Shown in pieces: positions 45,818 through 51,055 of a DNA stretch of 51,055 bases; the stretch's first letter is position 1; each line of letters begins with the position of its first letter. The translations under genes and the position numbers were made by a program. This stretch comes from Desulfurococcaceae archaeon. Its GTDB lineage: Archaea; Thermoproteota; Thermoprotei_A; Sulfolobales; Desulfurococcaceae. The notes under the pieces were generated by a model that was not told where the DNA came from, did not search any database, and worked only from the letters and a program-made list of their open reading frames with translations. The stretch is from NCBI GenBank assembly GCA_020833245.1, contig JAJHQQ010000002.1:1-51055 (forward strand), given 5' to 3'.

Positions 45818-48004
45818 CTAGGTTATAGTTGGGGGCTTTACAGTACTTCGAGGTAGCTGCTGCGTTATTCTAGAGCTCCACTCCTCGTAGAATCTTATAA
45901 TGTTTTCATTTAAACTAGGTTTAACTACTTTTAGTGCCTCTGAGAAGTGCCTATCTTCAATATACTTTACGTTGAGGCCCTCCCGAAGGGCGATCATTAC
46001 GGCCTCCCTAACTAGGGCTTCAAGGTCTGCTCCACTATACCTCTCAGTTACTTTAGCTAATTCTGAGAGGTTAACGCTTAGTGATAGCGGTAGACTCGCG
46101 GTGAGAATTCTCAGTATTTCTAGTCTCGTGGAGTAGTCTGGTGGTGGAATGTACACTAACTTGTCAAATCTTCCAGGTCTGAGTAGAGCGGGGTCTAATA
46201 GGTCGGGTCTATTAGTAGCGGCTAGCACTACTACTCCCTTATAGTCGTGTATGCCATCCATCTCTGTTATTAATTGAGCAACGATCTTCTCTGTAACGCC
46301 GCTATCAGAAGCATAGCCTCTAATTGATGTTATAGCGTCTACTTCATCAATAAATATTACTGATGGAGAGTGTAGTTTAGCTTTCCTGAATATCTCCCTT
46401 ATAGCCCTCTCGGATTCTCCAACCCACTTGCTGAGTATCTCGGGGCCTCTTATAGCAATGAAGTTCGCGCCGCTCTCAGCGGCTATTGCTTTAGCTAGTA
46501 GTGTCTTGCCGCAGCCTGGCGGGCCGTACAGTAGTACTCCTCGGGGTGGTTTAATGTTGAACTTCTCGTAGAAGTCTGGGTGTTTCAGCGGGTATTCCAC
46601 GTTTTCGCGAAGTACTTGTTTAGCCTCCTCTAATCCCCCTATATCGTTAAATCTAACCTCGGGTATTTCAATGTAGACCTCTCTTAGCCCGCTGGGCACA
46701 ATGCTCTTGTAGGCTACTAGGAAGTCTTCGAATTTAACCTGTATGGTCGATAGGACTCTCTCCTCGTCGCCACTACTCTGCTCGATCGCGCGCTTTACAC
46801 TCCTCATTACGGCCTCTTTGACTATAGCCGCTAAATCTGCCCCCGTAAAGCCGTGAGTGATCTCCGCGAGCTTCTCGAGGTCTACATCTGGAGCTAGAAG
46901 CCCCAGCTCTCTTAGTCTTCTCGTGTGTATTAGGAGTATTTCGTACCTACCCCTCTTATCGGGCATGGGTATTTCAATTTCGTAGTCAAATCTCCCTGGT
47001 CTCCGTAGTGCTGGGTCAATGGCGTTTGGTCTATTAGTCGCGGCTACTACGATCACACCTTCTCTGCTCTCGAGGCCGTCCATTAGTGCGAGGAGCTGTG
47101 CAACTACTCTCTTCTCAACGTCGCCTGTTACCTCGTCGCGTTTTGGTGCTATAGCGTCTATTTCGTCTATGAAGATTATGGCTGGACGCTTTTTAGTCTT
47201 CTTTCTGGCTAGCCTGAATATCTCTCTCAGCCTCTGCTCTGATTCACCGTAGAACTTGCTCATGATCTCTGGTCCATTAATAGCTATGAAGTACGCGTTT
47301 AACTCATTAGCGAGAGCTTTGGCGATGAGTGTCTTACCGCAACCGGGAGGCCCGTATAGTAGTATGCCCTTAGGTGGGTCTATTCCGAGCTTAGAGAAGA
47401 TCTTCTTGTACTTGTACGGGACTTCTATGACTTCTCGTATTTTCTCAATAATGGGTGACAAACCCCCTACTTCATCGAAGGTAACGTGTGGAACCTCGAG
47501 TATTGGCTCATCAAAGACCTGTACTTCTGTTTCCTCTGTAACAATTGCGGCTATACGTGGCTTTATACTTATAACTCTAAATGGTAGGCTAACACCCTCC
47601 ATTAGTATTCTCACCTCCATGCCCTCGCAGAGGGGGTATGAGATGAGGTCCTGTTTGATCTTTTTAGCTATGCTAGTGTCTACGGGTGCATAGTAGTTCA
47701 CTGGTGCTAGCTTTACTACTTGAGCATATCTTCGCTCAATTCTCTCGACGTAGACAACGTCGCCGATATTAATCTTTAAATTCCTAATTGAAAGCTCATC
47801 TAGCCCTATAACTCCCTTTCCCTTATAACTCGCATCGCCCTCTTTAGCTAAAACGGCAATTAAGCCGCTTCCTTCAACTACGAGTAAATCCCCGTTCTTA
47901 ATACCAAATCTCTTCATTACATCCGGGTCTAGTACGGCTTCACCACTCCACAGTGTACTAGAATTTAACACTTCAACCCTAAGAGCTATTCTACTTCTCT
48001 GCAT
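45818..48004 (-). CDS. cdc48: Cdc48/VCP-like AAA+ ATPase
   Basis: N domain and two AAA modules (two GPPGCGKT Walker A motifs, [20 protein letters not shown]). Confidence 0.96.
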   Translation of the reverse strand: MQRSRIALRVEVLNSSTLWSGEAVLDPDVMKRFGIKNGDLLVVEGSGLIAVLAKEGDASYKGKGVIGLDELSIRNLKINIGDVVYVERIERRYAQVVKLAPVNYYAPVDTSIAKKIKQDLISYPLCEGMEVRILMEGVSLPFRVISIKPRIAAIVTEETEVQVFDEPILEVPHVTFDEVGGLSPIIEKIREVIEVPYKYKKIFSKLGIDPPKGILLYGPPGCGKTLIAKALANELNAYFIAINGPEIMSKFYGESEQRLREIFRLARKKTKKRPAIIFIDEIDAIAPKRDEVTGDVEKRVVAQLLALMDGLESREGVIVVAATNRPNAIDPALRRPGRFDYEIEIPMPDKRGRYEILLIHTRRLRELGLLAPDVDLEKLAEITHGFTGADLAAIVKEAVMRSVKRAIEQSSGDEERVLSTIQVKFEDFLVAYKSIVPSGLREVYIEIPEVRFNDIGGLEEAKQVLRENVEYPLKHPDFYEKFNIKPPRGVLLYGPPGCGKTLLAKAIAAESGANFIAIRGPEILSKWVGESERAIREIFRKAKLHSPSVIFIDEVDAITSIRGYASDSGVTEKIVAQLITEMDGIHDYKGVVVLAATNRPDLLDPALLRPGRFDKLVYIPPPDYSTRLEILRILTASLPLSLSVNLSELAKVTERYSGADLEALVREAVMIALREGLNVKYIEDRHFSEALKVVKPSLNENIIRFYEEWSSRITQQLPRSTVKPPTIT

Positions 48005-48041
48005 CTACTTCACCGTTAATTAGCGAAGCGAGTATTAGAGG

Positions 48042-48115
48042 TGGGCCCGCGGGGATTTGAACCCCGGACCTCCGCCTCGTCAGGGCGGCATCCTACCAGG
48101 CTAGACGACGGGCCC
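48042..48115 (-). tRNA. tRNA-Val (GAC)
   Basis: GGGCCCGTCGTCTAGCCTGG..., loop CTGACGA, no intron. Confidence 0.92.
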
Positions 48116-48187
48116 TACTACAGTGGAGTTTATTTTCAGACTTTAAAAACTTGATGAAGAGTAGAGGTAAGAGTGTTGTTCTCGTAG

Positions 48188-48318
48188 TGGGCCCGGGGGG
48201 ATTTGAACCCCCGACCTACGGGTCACTCCCAGTTCCAGACCTCTTTCATCCCTACTGGTCAACTGACCCGTAGATGTGGTCTGGAGCCCGCCGCTCTGCC
48301 TGGCTGAGCTACGGGCCC
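48188..48318 (-). tRNA. tRNA-Trp (CCA) with ~57-nt intron
   Basis: Spliced GGGCCCG...GCGGG CTCCAGA CCCGT...CGGGCCCA; intron about 48224-48280. Confidence 0.9.
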
Positions 48319-48426
48319 ACTACTGGTCACGCCGTGTCTAGAGTTATATTGTTTTAGAAAAAGTATTAAATACTTTCTTGGAATTCACTTGTAATGGCTG
48401 TTTAAATTGTAGAGCCTGGTGCAATT

Positions 48427-48927
48427 GTGTTGAGATACCCGCTCGACAGGATCTGTATTAAGAGCGGTGTCTTTTGCTCTCACTGCCAGCAGAAAATAGA
48501 GAGCGAAGTAGTTGAGAGAGGAGAACTGGAGGTTTTAAAAGCTCTAGTCAACCTCGAAGATAAGCTGAAATTCCTGAGGAGAGGCGAGTACGTCAAGTCT
48601 ATATTAGTGGGTGATGACGTCTACCTCTTCGTGAAAAACGGCTTTGATTCCACAGAGCTCAGTACGCTTGAACAAGAGCTCTCGCGGGAGCTAGGGCGGA
48701 GAGTGAGAGTTGTTGAGTACACGCATGATTTGAGAAGTCTTGTTGAGCAAATACTGTACCCCGCAACTATTATAGGCATTAACAGAGTGTGGCTACCAGA
48801 CGGCACAGAGATACTGAGTGTCAGAGTCTCACGTAGAGATAAAAGACACCTCGCTTCACTCAAAGAACAAGTGGAGCTCTTAATTGAAAAGATAAGTGGT
48901 GTAAAAACCAGGTTATCTTTTGACTAG
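48427..48927 (+). CDS. NusA-like KH-domain RNA-binding protein
   Basis: CSHCQ motif near N-terminus and LRRGEYVKSILVGDDVYLFVKNG / VEQILYPATIIGINRVWLPDGTE pattern. Confidence 0.6.
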   Translation: MLRYPLDRICIKSGVFCSHCQQKIESEVVERGELEVLKALVNLEDKLKFLRRGEYVKSILVGDDVYLFVKNGFDSTELSTLEQELSRELGRRVRVVEYTHDLRSLVEQILYPATIIGINRVWLPDGTEILSVRVSRRDKRHLASLKEQVELLIEKISGVKTRLSFD

Positions 48928-50012
48928 TCCACCACGAGATTTTCCTTAAATATCTCCCTGAGAACTATAGTAGCGTACATTCCACGCTCTAGCTGGAACT
49001 CGTACTGTAGTGTTCCACTCGAGAACTTTACACTGCTGTTTATGGGTTTAAAGAGACCTCTCCTATAGTAACACGGCGTTGACTTTAATTCAGACAGCTC
49101 TAGGCACTCGGTTTCTAGTATTTTACTGTAGAATTCAGCGGCGCGGTCTAGGCAGCCCACTAAAGGGTAGTCTCGGTCTAAGCTACTCCAACCAGATCTC
49201 TCAATAACGCTGTTGAGTAGTAGATTGAAGAGGTAGCTTGAGTAGGCTCCTCGCAGTAGGTTAAAGTACCTAGCGTAATGCGAGTCGCGTGTACTCGTCG
49301 CGAATAGTTTAAGATAGAGGCTCTCGTACCGTAAACCATGGTAGTTTTTGACAAGCCTCTTAAACGTTACGGCTCGATCCTCGTACAAGTAGATCTTTGA
49401 GAGGAGCTCATTAGCAAAGATGTCTTCTCTACGAAGTAACGTGTACTTCCCGAGAAGGTGAGAGTTACATCTGCGAACTCCAAATCTCTGGTAGCCGTAA
49501 TAAGATGGTAGACCATGAGTCACTATTAACCTCACAATGTCTTTAAACACGCTCACCTGCCTCTCGTCGATGTCTCTCACGATAATCGTGAACCTGTTTC
49601 CGACATGGTGGCTGAGAGAGGGCTTTACTCGTACAAACCCCTTGAATTCGGCTCTCAAGTTCTCTGTTTCAAATGGGAGTTTTGAGAAGTCTAGAATAGC
49701 TTTACGGATGAAGACGTAGAGCACACTGCGAGCACTCTTATCTTTGAGTCCAAAGAAGTAGAGGTTTTCAGCTGGAATGCCCAGATTCTCTGCGAGCATT
49801 TCTATGGCTTTAAGTGTCTCTAAATTCTCCTTTACTAGTCTCACAACGGCGTACTCTCCTCTCTCAGTACTATACCCCATTTTCTCCAAGTCCACTATCT
49901 CCTCAACGTGGAATGTCTCAGGTGTAAGAGTGTAAACTCTATTGACCTTGTAATCAGTGAGAGTGTACTTGATTCCAGCCGCGTAGTCCAGTGGATGAGG
50001 ATATGTAAGCAA
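48924..50012 (-). CDS. truD: tRNA pseudouridine-13 synthase TruD
   Basis: ENLYFFGLKDKSARS, HHVGNRFTIIVRDI, GLPSYYGYQRFGVRR. Confidence 0.93.
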   Translation of the reverse strand: MLTYPHPLDYAAGIKYTLTDYKVNRVYTLTPETFHVEEIVDLEKMGYSTERGEYAVVRLVKENLETLKAIEMLAENLGIPAENLYFFGLKDKSARSVLYVFIRKAILDFSKLPFETENLRAEFKGFVRVKPSLSHHVGNRFTIIVRDIDERQVSVFKDIVRLIVTHGLPSYYGYQRFGVRRCNSHLLGKYTLLRREDIFANELLSKIYLYEDRAVTFKRLVKNYHGLRYESLYLKLFATSTRDSHYARYFNLLRGAYSSYLFNLLLNSVIERSGWSSLDRDYPLVGCLDRAAEFYSKILETECLELSELKSTPCYYRRGLFKPINSSVKFSSGTLQYEFQLERGMYATIVLREIFKENLVVD

Positions 50013-50023
50013 GACTTAGACCT

Positions 50024-50371
50024 TCACAGAGTCTTTAAGTGACCAGTGATCTTGTCAACTTCGTCATCCGGAGCCGGCCCTATAGCTACAGCTGTTAGAG
50101 TACCCGAAGGAAGCTCTGTGAGGCCAGCGTCTTGAACAAGACTAGCGGGTAAGTGGCGCTCTCTAGCTTTATTGTAGAGCTCTATGAGCTCTCTTTCACC
50201 CGTGGCTTTTAAGACAACTTTTTTCTGCCCACTACCCCACCACTCTCTAAACCACTCATAGTGGCTATTGTATGCTTCAAACGCTGCAATAACGGAGGCG
50301 TGAGCTACCTGCACAGCGAGCTTACCTTTACTCATCCCGAGATCTCCCCTCACAATAATAACTTGCTTCAT
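50024..50371 (-). CDS. pth2: Peptidyl-tRNA hydrolase Pth2
   Basis: KQVIIVRGDLGMSKGKLAVQVAHASVIAAFEA, DAGLTELPSGTLTAVAIGPAPDDEVDKITGHLKTL. Confidence 0.96.
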   Translation of the reverse strand: MKQVIIVRGDLGMSKGKLAVQVAHASVIAAFEAYNSHYEWFREWWGSGQKKVVLKATGERELIELYNKARERHLPASLVQDAGLTELPSGTLTAVAIGPAPDDEVDKITGHLKTL

Positions 50372-50566
50372 AGTACACCACTTAAATGAATTGCGCGAAC
50401 CTACCGGGATCTAGTAGTGTAGAGGTGTTATTGAAGATTAAAATACCTGGTTTTGCCCAAGTAAGTAAACAGGAGCCGATGAAGAGAGAACCCGGGTTAT
50501 ATTCTAGCAGAACTATGTGAGTGTTGAAAAGGCCCGCATCAAGAGGTTCCGCAAATCGAGTACACT

Positions 50567-50851
50567 CTACTCTGGTGCCCTAGTCACGTACTCTACTTCT
50601 ACTTGGCTCACTCCCCGCACGCTGGCTAAGAGCCTCTCTAGGGGCTCAGTACCTCCCTCGGTGTTTTCAGGCATAGTTACAAGTACTCTGAGTATATTGA
50701 TACTAAAAGCCACGGGTTCTAGCTCCCACATTTCGAGGTTAAAGCCCGGTGGCAGAGTCTTCTTAATGTCTTCTACAAGTCCACTTAAATCCGTGGATAC
50801 ATCCTCAGGGTATATTTTGAGCACTACAGCTACTCTTCCCATGGTTCTCAC
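50567..50851 (-). CDS. Translation elongation factor aEF-1 beta
   Basis: GRVAVVLKIYPEDV, EPVAFSINILRVLVTMPE, LASVRGVSQVEVEYVTR. Confidence 0.92.
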   Translation of the reverse strand: MRTMGRVAVVLKIYPEDVSTDLSGLVEDIKKTLPPGFNLEMWELEPVAFSINILRVLVTMPENTEGGTEPLERLLASVRGVSQVEVEYVTRAPE

Positions 50852-50861
50852 CTAGGGGCCT

Positions 50862-51055
50862 ATAAATCCGCATGCGGGGCACTCGTACTTAACTCCTAGT
50901 TTCCTGCACTTCTTACACCTACGGATTATTACTTTACCGCAGTTAGGGCATGGGAACTCTACACCGTATTCTCCCGGGGTAAAAGGCCTCTTACAGCTAC
51001 TACATAGAGGTGGAGAGGCCGGCTCTTCTAGTTTAATTACTTCCCTCGTTGAAGC
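50862..51055 (-). CDS. Zinc-ribbon RNA-binding protein (5' truncated by window end)
   Basis: Minus-strand reading ...PPLCSSCKRPFTPGEYGVEFPCPNCGKVIIRRCKKCRKLGVKYECPACGFIGP*; adjacent to aEF-1 beta. Confidence 0.82.

Overview
This looks like a gene-dense core chromosomal segment of a hyperthermophilic crenarchaeon. The support is reverse gyrase, Alba paralogs, RpoG/Rpb8, PAN, Cdc48, intron-containing tRNAs, a 5S rRNA gene and an RNase P RNA. Most genes belong to archaeal information processing, RNA modification and proteostasis. I saw no rRNA operon, CRISPR array, transposase or prophage. The least explained items are: (1) an unlisted 41-codon minus-strand ORF at 16590-16715 encoding ...MKWLLEEEWEEEWEEEEWEEEEWEEEW*; (2) two hairpins with the same arms (32804-32841 and 33338-33377) bracketing an orphan gene; (3) a ~540-nt gap at 27156-27696 carrying several short repeats; (4) strong apparent enrichment of CTAG. 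Domain variants of note are an arcTGT without its PUA domain, a TFS-like protein with one zinc ribbon, a reverse gyrase lacking an N-terminal zinc finger, an AbrB-ACT fusion, and an orphan C5 DNA methyltransferase next to TFE. All assignments come from reading motifs by eye. No database search was run.
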